Positions 1 to 7,095 of a stretch of 34,281 bases of DNA are shown here, piece after piece (positions within the stretch are counted from its first letter, which is position 1; each line of letters starts with the position of its first letter). The notes under the pieces are model-generated. The model made no database searches, had not been told where the DNA came from, and saw only the letters and a program-made list of their open reading frames with translations. The stretch is from positions 1 to 34,281 of the forward strand of contig JASEHJ010000009.1 in the NCBI GenBank assembly GCA_030018905.1. The letters run 5' to 3'. This DNA comes from a bacterium. GTDB taxonomy: Bacteria; Sysuimicrobiota; Sysuimicrobiia; Sysuimicrobiales; Humicultoraceae. The translations under genes were made by a program, and so were the position numbers.

Positions 1-1
1 C

Positions 2-511
2 GCACAGCGGTTTACGAAAAGATCGAACCTGGGCAACGGGTCGCCCTGCACGCGCGCGCCGCCGACGCCATCGCCGCGCGTGGTGGCCGGGCCCGTGGAT
101 GCAGGCCGCCCGGATCCATTTGCGCCTCTGGTGCGCTCCGAGACGGGCGCAGCGGGTGAGAGACCTGGCCCAGTGCCTCCTCCGGCGCCGCTGCCACCTC
201 CGCTGTTCCCAGGTCAGACTCCAGGGCAGCCTGGGCCCGCACCCAGCCCAGCACCACCGCCCAAGGAGGCCAGTACCGCCGAGCTCGTCGGCATACTTGG
301 CGACGGCGTGGGCGCGGCCATCATCAAGATCGGCGACAAGACTTACATCGTTTCTCTGGGTGACGTGATCCTGGACAAGATCCGGGTTACGGCGGTTGAT
401 ATCGCCAAACGGCTGGTCATCCTCGAGCAGGACGGGGAACGCTTTGAACTCAAGATGGGGGGAGTGAGCCACCGGCATGTCGCCGCGACTGCACCGTCGA
501 GCATCTCCTAG
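2..511 (+). CDS. PilP-like type IV pilus assembly protein, 5' end probably outside window
   Basis: This is probably the inner-membrane alignment protein that links the PilMNO platform to the PilQ secretin. The sequence shows a GRPDPFAPL segment, the usual DPF-type entry to PilP/GspC-like proteins. A long Pro-rich linker follows, then a compact beta domain (LVGILGD, AAIIKIGDKTYIVSLGD, FELKMGG). The ORF is open to the window edge. The first track start, GTG at 80, has no Shine-Dalgarno and leaves no signal peptide or membrane anchor, so I treat the gene as 5'-partial. Its last 35 nt overlap pilQ, which supports the pilus assignment. A second open frame (frame 1, ending at 159) runs across the first 160 nt and may be the tail of an upstream pilus gene or a sign of a frameshift. 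The family call is moderately secure and the true start is unknown. Confidence 0.65.
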   Translation, partial: AQRFTKRSNLGNGSPCTRAPPTPSPRVVAGPVDAGRPDPFAPLVRSETGAAGERPGPVPPPAPLPPPLFPGQTPGQPGPAPSPAPPPKEASTAELVGILGDGVGAAIIKIGDKTYIVSLGDVILDKIRVTAVDIAKRLVILEQDGERFELKMGGVSHRHVAATAPSSIS

Positions 512-2189
512 GATCCTTACGGGGCTTGCCATAGTCCTGGCGCTCGCACTGGTTCCATCCGCGCCCGCGGCGCCGCAGGCACCTCCCGTGCGCATTACTC
601 AGGTCACGGTCAAGGTGTTCGGCGACACGGTCCAGCTTGCCGTCGTCGGCACCGGCGCGCTGACCTACCGGACGCTGCAACTGTCCTCGCCCCCGAGGCT
701 CGTGATTGACCTGCCGGGCGCCGTGCTCGACCAGGCCGTACCGCCAATTCTGGACGTGGACCGCGGCGCGGTCGTGCGCGTTCGGGTCGGCCAGTTCCAG
801 GAGCGGCCGCCTGTGACGCGGGTCGCCGTGGATCTGAAGGCCGCCGTGTCCTTCACGCTGGCAACCAGCAGCCCCGGGGTGCTGCTGGCGAAGTTCGCCG
901 GAGGAGGTGGCGTTGCCTCAACGACCGCCCCCGCGGCGATGCGACCGGCAGCTCCGGCGATGGCGCCGGCACGGGTGGCCCAGGCGCCGCCTCCACCGCC
1001 GCCGCCTGTTGTGCCGCCACCGGCGCCCGCTGCCCCACCCGCGGTTCCTGGCGCGCCTGCGGCCACGCCAGGGCGGATCACGCTCGAGTTCCGCAACACC
1101 GAGCTGGCCGACGTGCTGACCGCGCTGTCCAGGGTCTGCAACACCAACATTGTGACCGACGCCTCGGTAAAGGGACAGGTAACCGTGCGCCTGGTGGACC
1201 TAACCTGTGAGGAGTCACTGCGCTTCATTCTGGAGGCCAACAACCTGGGCTTCCGCCGGATCGGCCGGAACCTGATAATCATGGCCGCGGAGAAACTTGC
1301 GCCGCCGCCCGAAGCGCCCGAGGCAATCACCTACCCTGTGGGGTTCGGGAAGGCCGAGGACGTGGCCAAGGCCATCAGGGACGCCATCAAGGGGATTTTG
1401 GTTACATTCGACGCCCGCTCCAACGCGATGATCGTGGTTGGGACCGTTGCCCAGCACGAGGAGGTCCGCAAGGTGCTGGCCAGTCTCGACATTCAGTTGT
1501 CACAGGTGATGGTAGAAACGCGGGTCGTGGACGTCAGCACCTCCGACCTGCGCAGCCTGGGGCTCGACTGGGGGCTGACCGGCGTACCGATAGTCCAGAT
1601 CGTGGGCACGTTCCCCAATCAAATCGTCCTCGGGATAGGCACCTTCACGATCAACGCAGCGCTGGACGCGCTGGTGACCGAGCGCAAGGCCCGCGTAATT
1701 ACCGCTCCGCGCATCATGGTGGTGGACGGAAACGAGGCCCAGGTCAACCTGGGTGAGGAAGTTCCCATCCCCTCGATTGACTCTGCCGGACGCCTGACCT
1801 TCACCTTCAAGCCGATCGGGGTGATCCTCAAGATCCTCCCCAAGGTCAACAGGGACGGGTTGGTGACCACCAAGGTGGAGCCCGAGGTCTCCTCGGTGAC
1901 CGAGTTCCTCCAGACGGCGTCGGGTCCGGTCCCGCGACTTGCCACCCGCAAGGCCACGACCACCGTGACGGTCCGGAGCGGTGACTCCATTATTCTGGCC
2001 GGTCTGATCAGCGCGGAGGAGCGCAAGCGCGTGCTGAAGGTGCCCCTGCTAGGGGACATCCCGGTGCTGGGCGCGCTCTTTCGGGCGACGCTCACGGACC
2101 GGCGCGAAACCGAGGTCATCTTCGTGGTGACCCCGCATATCATCGCGCCCCAGGGAGCGCCGGCCCCGGCGGTTACCCCGCGGCCGTAG
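477..2189 (+). CDS. pilQ: Type IV pilus secretin PilQ
   Basis: This is the outer-membrane channel through which type IV pili (or DNA-uptake pseudopili) pass. The 570-residue product has a signal peptide (residues about 1-32, ending APAA) and an AMIN domain (about 38-140) that binds peptidoglycan. A Pro/Ala linker at 150-200 contains seven consecutive prolines. An STN domain (about 201-270), an N1/KH-like domain (about 284-345) and the C-terminal secretin domain follow, the last with the signature VPLLGDIPVLGALFR and the ending VIFVVTPHI. The start is ATG at 477, 14 nt after a GGGGGAG stretch and inside the end of the PilP-like gene. Secretins need an outer membrane, so this gene is the main evidence for a diderm cell. 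Two cysteines in the STN region (C221, C244) could form a disulfide. Confidence 0.93.
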   Translation: MSPRLHRRASPRILTGLAIVLALALVPSAPAAPQAPPVRITQVTVKVFGDTVQLAVVGTGALTYRTLQLSSPPRLVIDLPGAVLDQAVPPILDVDRGAVVRVRVGQFQERPPVTRVAVDLKAAVSFTLATSSPGVLLAKFAGGGGVASTTAPAAMRPAAPAMAPARVAQAPPPPPPPVVPPPAPAAPPAVPGAPAATPGRITLEFRNTELADVLTALSRVCNTNIVTDASVKGQVTVRLVDLTCEESLRFILEANNLGFRRIGRNLIIMAAEKLAPPPEAPEAITYPVGFGKAEDVAKAIRDAIKGILVTFDARSNAMIVVGTVAQHEEVRKVLASLDIQLSQVMVETRVVDVSTSDLRSLGLDWGLTGVPIVQIVGTFPNQIVLGIGTFTINAALDALVTERKARVITAPRIMVVDGNEAQVNLGEEVPIPSIDSAGRLTFTFKPIGVILKILPKVNRDGLVTTKVEPEVSSVTEFLQTASGPVPRLATRKATTTVTVRSGDSIILAGLISAEERKRVLKVPLLGDIPVLGALFRATLTDRRETEVIFVVTPHIIAPQGAPAPAVTPRP

Positions 2190-2193
2190 TGAG

Positions 2194-2640
2194 ATGACGA
2201 TGCGCCTGATCGCCACGGTTTTCGCAGTCGTTGCGCTGCTGATGACGGGGGTGCCGGCCCAGGCGCAGTCGCTGCCGGCACTAGATACCTCCAGGCTGTA
2301 CGCGGACGAAGCGGCGTTCGCGCGGGCGATCCAGCCCTACCAGCAGGCGATCACCGCGAACCCCCGCAACGCCCGGGCGCACTACTGGCTGGGGTACGCC
2401 TACCTGTACGGCTACCGGCTCCATCAGACGGGCACGGCCCCGTTTGCCTCGGGGTACCTGGCCAAGGCGGTCCCGCCGCTGCAGGAGGCGATCAAGCTCG
2501 ACCCAGGCCTTTTGGCGGCCTACCTCGCTCTGGCGGATGCCTACTGGATGATGGGAGAACTGGGCAAGGCCGAAGAGGTAACGCAGCGGTTGCTCAAGCA
2601 GACCCGGCCGGGGTGGTTTGGAGCGGCGCCCAAGCCGTAG
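2194..2640 (+). CDS. Secreted tetratricopeptide-repeat protein
   Basis: This is a 148-residue exported protein of unknown specific function. Residues 1-24 form a signal peptide ending in AQA, with no lipobox cysteine. The mature part contains at least two TPR-like helical pairs (ITANPRNARAHYWLGYAY and IKLDPGLLAAYLALADAYW, then a further helix ending in TQRLLKQ). It starts 4 nt after the pilQ stop and is probably cotranscribed with it. A small periplasmic TPR protein beside a secretin could help secretin assembly, as the PilW/PilF pilotins do. Those are normally lipoproteins, so this role is only inferred from position. A second ATG two codons downstream is an equally good start. Confidence 0.72.
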   Translation: MTMRLIATVFAVVALLMTGVPAQAQSLPALDTSRLYADEAAFARAIQPYQQAITANPRNARAHYWLGYAYLYGYRLHQTGTAPFASGYLAKAVPPLQEAIKLDPGLLAAYLALADAYWMMGELGKAEEVTQRLLKQTRPGWFGAAPKP

Positions 2641-2700
2641 GGAAGCAGGCACGGCGCAGTGCATCTGGACGGGATTCGGTCAGGAGGCGGTGATCACATC

Positions 2701-3084
2701 GTGAGGTCGGTTTCTCTCCGTGCTGCGCTTGTTGTCCTCCTCGTCGCCGCTGTGGCAGGTTGCGGGCTGACGCTCGGTGGCGGGCCTGCCCTGATAGCGC
2801 CGCCCGACGCGGCCGAGATAACGTGCGCGCCGGCCGTTCCATTGGTGTTCACATGGCTCGCTGTGCCTAACGCCACCGGGTACGTACTGGAGGTGGTGAC
2901 GACCGGCACCCCGCCTTTGCCGGTAGTGAGTCAGACAGTGACCGCGACCACGGCTTCGTGGACCTACACGCTGCCGCACTGCGGGGCCAGCTACCGCTGG
3001 CGGGTCGGCGCGACATTTACCAGCTCCCCCACGGCCTGGAGCGCCTATTGGACGTTCACGATCCTGCCCGTGCCGCCGCCGTAG
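2701..3084 (+). CDS. Putative lipoprotein with fibronectin type III-like domain
   Basis: This is a short predicted lipoprotein of 127 residues. I chose GTG at 2701 over the track start at 2659 because it places a basic N-terminus, a hydrophobic stretch and a lipobox (VAGC, Cys21) in the standard arrangement. AGGAGG lies 13 nt upstream. After the anchor comes one beta-sandwich-like domain with the alternating pattern of fibronectin type III repeats (GYVLEV, ASWTYTL, SYRWRVGA). The protein ends VPPP. It lies at the end of the pilus block, just before a hairpin. Its function is unknown. A surface or periplasmic adhesion or assembly role is possible but not shown. Confidence 0.6.
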   Translation: MRSVSLRAALVVLLVAAVAGCGLTLGGGPALIAPPDAAEITCAPAVPLVFTWLAVPNATGYVLEVVTTGTPPLPVVSQTVTATTASWTYTLPHCGASYRWRVGATFTSSPTAWSAYWTFTILPVPPP

Positions 3085-3119
3085 GGCGAGCCCGCATCCG
3101 CGGGGTTGAAAAGGACGTG

Positions 3120-3145
3120 AAGGGCGGGCCTGCTGGTCCGCCCTT
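3120..3145 (+). terminator. Hairpin after the pilus/lipoprotein block
   Basis: AAGGGCGGGCC, a TGCT loop and GGTCCGCCCTT form an 11-bp inverted repeat with one G-U wobble. It lies 35 nt after the lipoprotein stop and just before the next promoter. There is no proper U-tract (it continues CGCTTGC), so it may end transcription weakly or only protect the 3' end. Confidence 0.5.
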
Positions 3146-3168
3146 CGCTTGCTCTGCTGCGGCGTTGA

Positions 3169-3197
3169 TTGAAAGGAGCCCGCGCCTGCGGTATGCT
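3169..3197 (+). promoter_or_regulatory. Sigma70-type promoter for the peptidase-efp operon
   Basis: TTGAAA at 3169-3174, a 17-nt spacer and TATGCT at 3192-3197 make a good housekeeping promoter. Seven nt after the -10 box comes GTG at 3205, in frame with the peptidase, so the transcript may begin at its start codon. Assigned from sequence only. Confidence 0.6.
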
Positions 3198-3204
3198 ACG
3201 GCTT

Positions 3205-4299
3205 GTGTTGTCCGCTCTTGATGATCTCCACCTCGCACGTCTGACGCGCCTGCGGGCCCGGCTCGAGTCCGCCGGCCTTGACTCGGCCGTCCTGACCAGG
3301 CCCCAGAGCGTGACCTATGTCTCGGGGTTCGCCGGGTCCGCCGGGATCGCCGTTGTCTCGATGGCCGAGGCGCACCTGGTGGTAGACTTCCGATATGTGG
3401 AGCAGGCAGCGACCCAGGCGCCTGGGTTTGCCATTGAACGGGCAACCGGCCCGCTGGCAGACGCGGCGGCCGGGACACTCGGACGGCTGGGCGCGCGGCG
3501 GGCCGGCGTCGAGGAGGAGCACCTGCCGGTGGGTTCGTTCCGGCGCCTGCAGGCAATAGCGGGACCCATCGAGATAGTCGCGGTCGAGGGGCTGGACCGG
3601 ATCCGCTGGCAGAAGTCGCCCGAAGAGGTCGAGGCGATCCGCCGGGCGTCACAGGTGGCGGAGGCGGCGTTCTATGAGGTGCTGCCGGCGATACGTCCCG
3701 GCGTCACCGAGCACGAGGTAGCGGTCGCCCTGGAGCACCGCCTGCGCGTTCGGGGCTCCCAGCGGATGCCATTCGACTTGATCGTGGCGTCGGGTCCGCG
3801 GTCGGCGCTGCCGCACGGCGTTGCCTCGGATCGGGTCATCGGCGTGGGCGAGTTCGTTACCGTGGACTTCGGCGCGGTTGTAGACGGCTATCACTCGGAC
3901 TGCACCCGCACCGTCGTGACTGCGCCGGTCTCCGACCGGCACCGGGAGATCTACGCCATCGTGCTGGCCGCGCAGCGGGCGGCGTTGTCCGGGTTGCGAC
4001 CGGGGATGACCGGGCGCGAGGCCGACGCGTTGGCCCGATCGGTTATCGCATCCGCCGGTTACGGCGATGCGTTCGGTCACGGTCTGGGCCACGGCGTCGG
4101 GCTGGCCGTGCACGAGGGACCCACGCTCTCGCCGCGCGAGGCGGCGGTGCTGGCGCCGGGCGCAGTGGTGACCGTGGAGCCCGGGATCTACCTGCCCGGC
4201 TGGGGCGGGGTGCGTATTGAGGATCTGGTGGTGTTGACCGACGGCGGGTGCGAGAATCTCACCCGGCTTCCCAAGAACCTGCATGAGGTGGCGGCGTGA
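3205..4299 (+). CDS. Xaa-Pro aminopeptidase family protein (M24), YqhT-like
   Basis: This is a cytoplasmic metallopeptidase that removes N-terminal residues preceding proline. It has a creatinase-type N-terminal domain (residues about 1-120) and a pita-bread M24 catalytic domain. The five metal ligands are in order: VDFGAVVDGYHSDC supplies two aspartates, GHGLGHGVGLAVHEG the histidine, and VEPGIYLPG and GGVRIEDLV the two glutamates. At about 364 residues it matches the short peptidase commonly found beside efp in Gram-positive and related genomes. I chose GTG 3205 because it sits 7 nt after the -10 box and fits a leaderless start. ATG 3193 and the track's TTG 3169 overlap the promoter itself. 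The stop overlaps the efp start as GTGA. Confidence 0.9.
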   Translation: MLSALDDLHLARLTRLRARLESAGLDSAVLTRPQSVTYVSGFAGSAGIAVVSMAEAHLVVDFRYVEQAATQAPGFAIERATGPLADAAAGTLGRLGARRAGVEEEHLPVGSFRRLQAIAGPIEIVAVEGLDRIRWQKSPEEVEAIRRASQVAEAAFYEVLPAIRPGVTEHEVAVALEHRLRVRGSQRMPFDLIVASGPRSALPHGVASDRVIGVGEFVTVDFGAVVDGYHSDCTRTVVTAPVSDRHREIYAIVLAAQRAALSGLRPGMTGREADALARSVIASAGYGDAFGHGLGHGVGLAVHEGPTLSPREAAVLAPGAVVTVEPGIYLPGWGGVRIEDLVVLTDGGCENLTRLPKNLHEVAA

Positions 4300-4856
4300 T
4301 CTCGACCAACGACTTCCGGCCGGGCGTGGTCGTAACGCTCGATGGCGATCTGTACGCGATCGTGCAATCACAACACGTCAAGCGCGGGCGCGGCAGCGCG
4401 TACGTGCGGGCCAAGGTGCGGAACCTCAAGACCGGCGCGATAACCGAGCGCACGTTCAACGCCGGCGAGCGCGTGCCCCACGCGTATCTCGATCGGCGCG
4501 AGATGCAGTTCCTCTATCACCAGGACGAGCAATACATCTTCATGGACCAGCAGTCCTACGAACAGGTGATACTGGGGACGGACCTCCTCGGGGACGCTAC
4601 CCTCTACTTGAGGGACAACACCGTGGTGACGGTGGTTCATTTCGAGGACCGGCCTATCGCCGTGGACCTTCCCAACTCGGTTGACCTTGCGGTCGCAGAG
4701 ACTGCTCCTGGGTTTCGCGGAGACACCGCCTCCGGGGGATCAAAGCCGGCACGCCTGGAGACCGGGGCAATGATCCAGGTGCCGTTCTTCGTCGAAGTAG
4801 GCGAGGTTGTGAGGGTAGACACGCGCACAGGGGAGTACATCGAGCGCGCGAGGTAG
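4296..4856 (+). CDS. efp: Translation elongation factor P (arginine-tip form)
   Basis: EF-P binds between the ribosomal P and E sites and relieves stalling at consecutive prolines. The 186-residue product has the three EF-P beta-barrel domains and the C-terminal signature VRVDTRTGEYIERAR. The domain I loop tip reads VKRGRGSAYV, so the residue equivalent to E. coli Lys34 is Arg32, as in Thermus and in rhamnosylated Pseudomonas EF-P. Lysine modification by EpmA/EpmB therefore cannot apply, and no arginine-modifying enzyme (EarP) is in the window. The rest is strongly Thermus-like (APGFRGDT, GGSKPARLETGA). The GTG start overlaps the peptidase stop by 4 nt, so the two genes are translationally coupled. 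Confidence 0.95.
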   Translation: MISTNDFRPGVVVTLDGDLYAIVQSQHVKRGRGSAYVRAKVRNLKTGAITERTFNAGERVPHAYLDRREMQFLYHQDEQYIFMDQQSYEQVILGTDLLGDATLYLRDNTVVTVVHFEDRPIAVDLPNSVDLAVAETAPGFRGDTASGGSKPARLETGAMIQVPFFVEVGEVVRVDTRTGEYIERAR

Positions 4857-4889
4857 TTCCGGCTGGTTCCCCTCTACTCCGGCGGCTGG

Positions 4890-4895
4890 TAGAAT
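4890..4895 (+). promoter_or_regulatory. -10 box ahead of the nusB leader
   Basis: TAGAAT lies 33 nt after the efp stop and 6 nt before GTG at 4902. The best -35 candidate at 17 nt spacing (TTCCCC at 4867) is poor. The TANNNT-N6-GTG layout is the pattern of leaderless promoters in Deinococcus. Confidence 0.45.
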
Positions 4896-4901
4896 ACTGT
4901 T

Positions 4902-5003
4902 GTGGCGGACCACCCACGGACGCAAGCCGTGTCGCAGCCCACGTACCGGTCACCCGGCCAGGGCCGCGGCCACCGGCCCCCGGCGGGTGGCCGTTTCTCA
5001 TGA
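4902..5003 (+). CDS. Possible 33-residue leader peptide coupled to nusB
   Basis: An ORF too short for the track begins with GTG 6 nt after the TAGAAT box. It has 33 sense codons and ends with a TGA that overlaps the nusB ATG as ATGA. The predicted peptide (MADHPRTQAV... ending RPPAGGRFS) is basic and Pro/Gly-rich with no recognised domain. nusB has no Shine-Dalgarno of its own, so ribosomes finishing this ORF could restart on nusB. The 3' third of the ORF contains a strong hairpin. It may be a real leader peptide or only a chance reading frame in GC-rich DNA; the exact ATGA join favours the first. Confidence 0.35.
   Translation: MADHPRTQAVSQPTYRSPGQGRGHRPPAGGRFS
4967..4999 (+). promoter_or_regulatory. 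nusB: Terminator-like hairpin (possible attenuator) before nusB
   Basis: CGGCCACC at 4967-4974 pairs perfectly with GGTGGCCG at 4986-4993 and is followed by TTTCTC, directly before the nusB ATG at 5000. A competing helix, GGGCC at 4961-4965 with GGCCC at 4975-4979, would use part of the same sequence. The arrangement looks like an attenuator upstream of a transcription antitermination factor. Strong GC content makes chance pairings common, so this is suggestive only. Confidence 0.4.
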
Positions 5004-5404
5004 AGATGCGGCGGCGGTCCCGCGAGATTGCCCTTCAGGTGCTGTTTCAGCACGACGTCGGCCGCCTACCGGTGGATGAGGCGCTGGCGGTCGCGCGCGG
5101 CGGCAGCACAGGGGCAGAGTGGCCCCTGGTAGAGGCGCTGTGCACCGGCACCGCCCTACACATCGAGGAGCTCGACCGGGTCATTGAGCGCCACCTTTCG
5201 GACTGGACGCTCGACCGGCTGGCCAGCGCGGACCGCGTGGTTCTCCGAATGGCCCTCTATGAACTCAGGTACCTGGGGACCCCTCCTGCTGTGGCCATCA
5301 GCGAGGCGGTAGAACTTGCCAAGCAGTACGGCACCGGCTCCTCCGGCCGGTTCGTCAACGGTGTGCTCGGTGCGATAGTCCGCGAGGCGAGCCGTGCCGG
5401 GTGA
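5000..5404 (+). CDS. nusB: Transcription antitermination factor NusB
   Basis: NusB pairs with ribosomal protein S10 (NusE) on boxA RNA to prevent premature termination, chiefly in rRNA operons. The 134-residue all-helical product has the N-terminal RRRSREIALQVLFQHD and the C-terminal block DWTLDRLASADRVVLRMALYEL, then AISEAVELAKQYG and GRFVNGVLG. Length and motifs are normal. There is no Shine-Dalgarno before ATG 5000 or the alternative ATG 5006. Translation may depend on the short upstream ORF whose stop overlaps the start. It begins a tight operon, and ispA starts inside its last 11 nt. Confidence 0.93.
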   Translation: MKMRRRSREIALQVLFQHDVGRLPVDEALAVARGGSTGAEWPLVEALCTGTALHIEELDRVIERHLSDWTLDRLASADRVVLRMALYELRYLGTPPAVAISEAVELAKQYGTGSSGRFVNGVLGAIVREASRAG

Positions 5405-6284
5405 TTCCACGGCCTACATCGCGGCCCGAGGGCCGCGCATCGAGGAGGCGCTGGAGGCGGCAATGCCTCCTGCCGGCGTTCTTCCAGGCCCCCTGCACGA
5501 GGCCATGCGGTACAGCCTCTTCGCCGGGGGCAAGCGCATCCGGCCGCTACTGGTACTGGCCTCCGCCGAGGCTGTGGGCGGGGACCCTGAGTCGGTCCTG
5601 CCCGTGGCCTGCGCGGCGGAGCTCATACACACCTACTCACTCATCCACGACGACCTGCCCTCCATGGACGACTCAGCCCTTCGCCGCGGGAGACCGACCT
5701 GCCACGTAGTGTTTGGCGAGGCGCTTGCCATTCTGGCGGGCGACGCGCTCCACGCGCTGGCCTTTGAGCTGGCCGCGCAAACGGCCGAGCGCGCCGGAGC
5801 CGCGGCAACGCTGCGCGCCATCCAGGAGATCGCCGCCGCCATCGGAACTCAGGGGATGGTGGGCGGGCAGGTGTTGGACCTGCTGGCCGAGGGCCGGCCG
5901 TCCCTGGGGCGGTTTGGGTCGTGGCCGGCGGACCGCCGGCAGGGAGTGTACCTAGTTCACCGGTGGAAGACCGCCGCGCTGATACGCGCCTGCGTGCGCT
6001 CGGGCGCGATCCTCTCAGGGGCCGCCGCTGCGCAGATTGCCGACCTTACCGCGTGCGGCGAGCACCTGGGCTTGGCCTTTCAGATCGTGGACGACATACT
6101 GGACGAGACGGGCGACAGCGGGGTGCCGGACAAGCTCACCTTCCCGTATGCCTTCGGCATCGAGCGGTCACGTGCCATCGCCCAGGAGGAGACTGGTCTG
6201 GCGATAGCGGCCCTGGCCGGATGGGGGGCCTCGGCGGATGTGCTGCGAGGCCTGGCGCATACGCTGCTGGTCCGGGAGGGTTAG
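5394..6284 (+). CDS. ispA: Polyprenyl diphosphate synthase (farnesyl/geranylgeranyl-PP synthase)
   Basis: This enzyme condenses isopentenyl diphosphate with allylic diphosphates to give C15 or C20 prenyl diphosphates for quinones, carotenoids and undecaprenyl carriers. The 296-residue product contains the FAGGKRIRP substrate site, the first aspartate-rich motif HDDLPSMDD followed by RRGRPT, and the second motif QIVDDILDETGD. The C-terminal DKLTFPYAFG replaces the usual GKSTYP-type segment, and the stretch between is short. Chain length cannot be read with confidence. The GTG start overlaps nusB by 11 nt. The usual neighbours xseA, xseB and dxs are absent here, so ispA follows nusB directly. 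Confidence 0.9.
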   Translation: MPGDSTAYIAARGPRIEEALEAAMPPAGVLPGPLHEAMRYSLFAGGKRIRPLLVLASAEAVGGDPESVLPVACAAELIHTYSLIHDDLPSMDDSALRRGRPTCHVVFGEALAILAGDALHALAFELAAQTAERAGAAATLRAIQEIAAAIGTQGMVGGQVLDLLAEGRPSLGRFGSWPADRRQGVYLVHRWKTAALIRACVRSGAILSGAAAAQIADLTACGEHLGLAFQIVDDILDETGDSGVPDKLTFPYAFGIERSRAIAQEETGLAIAALAGWGASADVLRGLAHTLLVREG

Positions 6285-6285
6285 C

Positions 6286-7095
6286 GTGGGCACGGCGCGG
6301 ATGCGGTTGGACCTGCTGGTAACCTCGCGAGGGCTGGCGCCCAGCCGGCACCAGGCCGAGGCTGCCATCCGCGCCGGGGAGATCTTCGTGGAGGGGCGGC
6401 GGTTCGACAAGCCCGGAACCCGGGTGGCAGAGGATGCCGGGCTGGAGCGCCGGTCGCGCACGCCGGCGTACGTGAGCCGCGGGGGCATCAAGCTGGCAGC
6501 GGCCCTGGACGCGTTTGGAATCGATCCTGCGGGCTTGGTAGTTCTGGATGTGGGCGCGTCCACCGGCGGGTTCACCGACTGTGTCCTGCAGCGTGGGGCG
6601 GCGCGCGTGCATGCAGTGGACGTGGGCCGGGGGCAGCTTCACTGGAGGCTCAGGCAGGACGCCCGCGTGGCCGTCCTGGAAGGCCGCCACGCCGCGCGGC
6701 TGGAGCCGGGGGATCTGCCCGAGGCCGCCGATCTGGCCACCGTGGACTGTTCCTTCATCTCGGCGCTGAAGGTGTTGCCGGCGGTGTCGAGGCTGGTGCG
6801 GCCCCTCGGGCGGATTCTGGTGCTGGTGAAGCCGCAGTTCGAGGCCGGGCCGCGTGCGGCGCCGGGAGGGGTGGTGCGTGATCCCGCGGTGCACGAGGCG
6901 GTCCTGCGCCGGTTCACGAGCGGTGCCCGCGAGATGGGGCTCGCCGTCGTAGGCATGGTCGCATCCCCGATCCTCGGCCCGCAGGGCAACCGGGAGTTCT
7001 TCGTGGCACTGTGCAACTCGGACCAGGGGAGCGCCGATGATCTTGAACAGGAGATCCTCGGCGTGGTGCGTAGCCCGGTAGGGGGAGGGGCCTGA
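6286..7095 (+). CDS. tlyA: TlyA family rRNA 2'-O-methyltransferase
   Basis: TlyA-family enzymes 2'-O-methylate cytidines in rRNA (C1409 of 16S and, in some members, C1920 of 23S). The product of about 269 residues starts with an S4 RNA-binding domain (RLDLLVTSRGLAPSRHQAE, GEIFVEG). A linker (YVSRGGIKLAAAL) and an RrmJ/FtsJ methyltransferase fold follow, with the SAM motif VLDVGASTGGFTDC and catalytic-lysine segment LVLVKPQFEAGP. I chose GTG 6286 because GGGAGG lies 6 nt upstream. The track start at 6238 is inside ispA, and ATG 6301 lacks an equally good site. The stop shares one base with the nadK start. Confidence 0.92.
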   Translation: MGTARMRLDLLVTSRGLAPSRHQAEAAIRAGEIFVEGRRFDKPGTRVAEDAGLERRSRTPAYVSRGGIKLAAALDAFGIDPAGLVVLDVGASTGGFTDCVLQRGAARVHAVDVGRGQLHWRLRQDARVAVLEGRHAARLEPGDLPEAADLATVDCSFISALKVLPAVSRLVRPLGRILVLVKPQFEAGPRAAPGGVVRDPAVHEAVLRRFTSGAREMGLAVVGMVASPILGPQGNREFFVALCNSDQGSADDLEQEILGVVRSPVGGGA

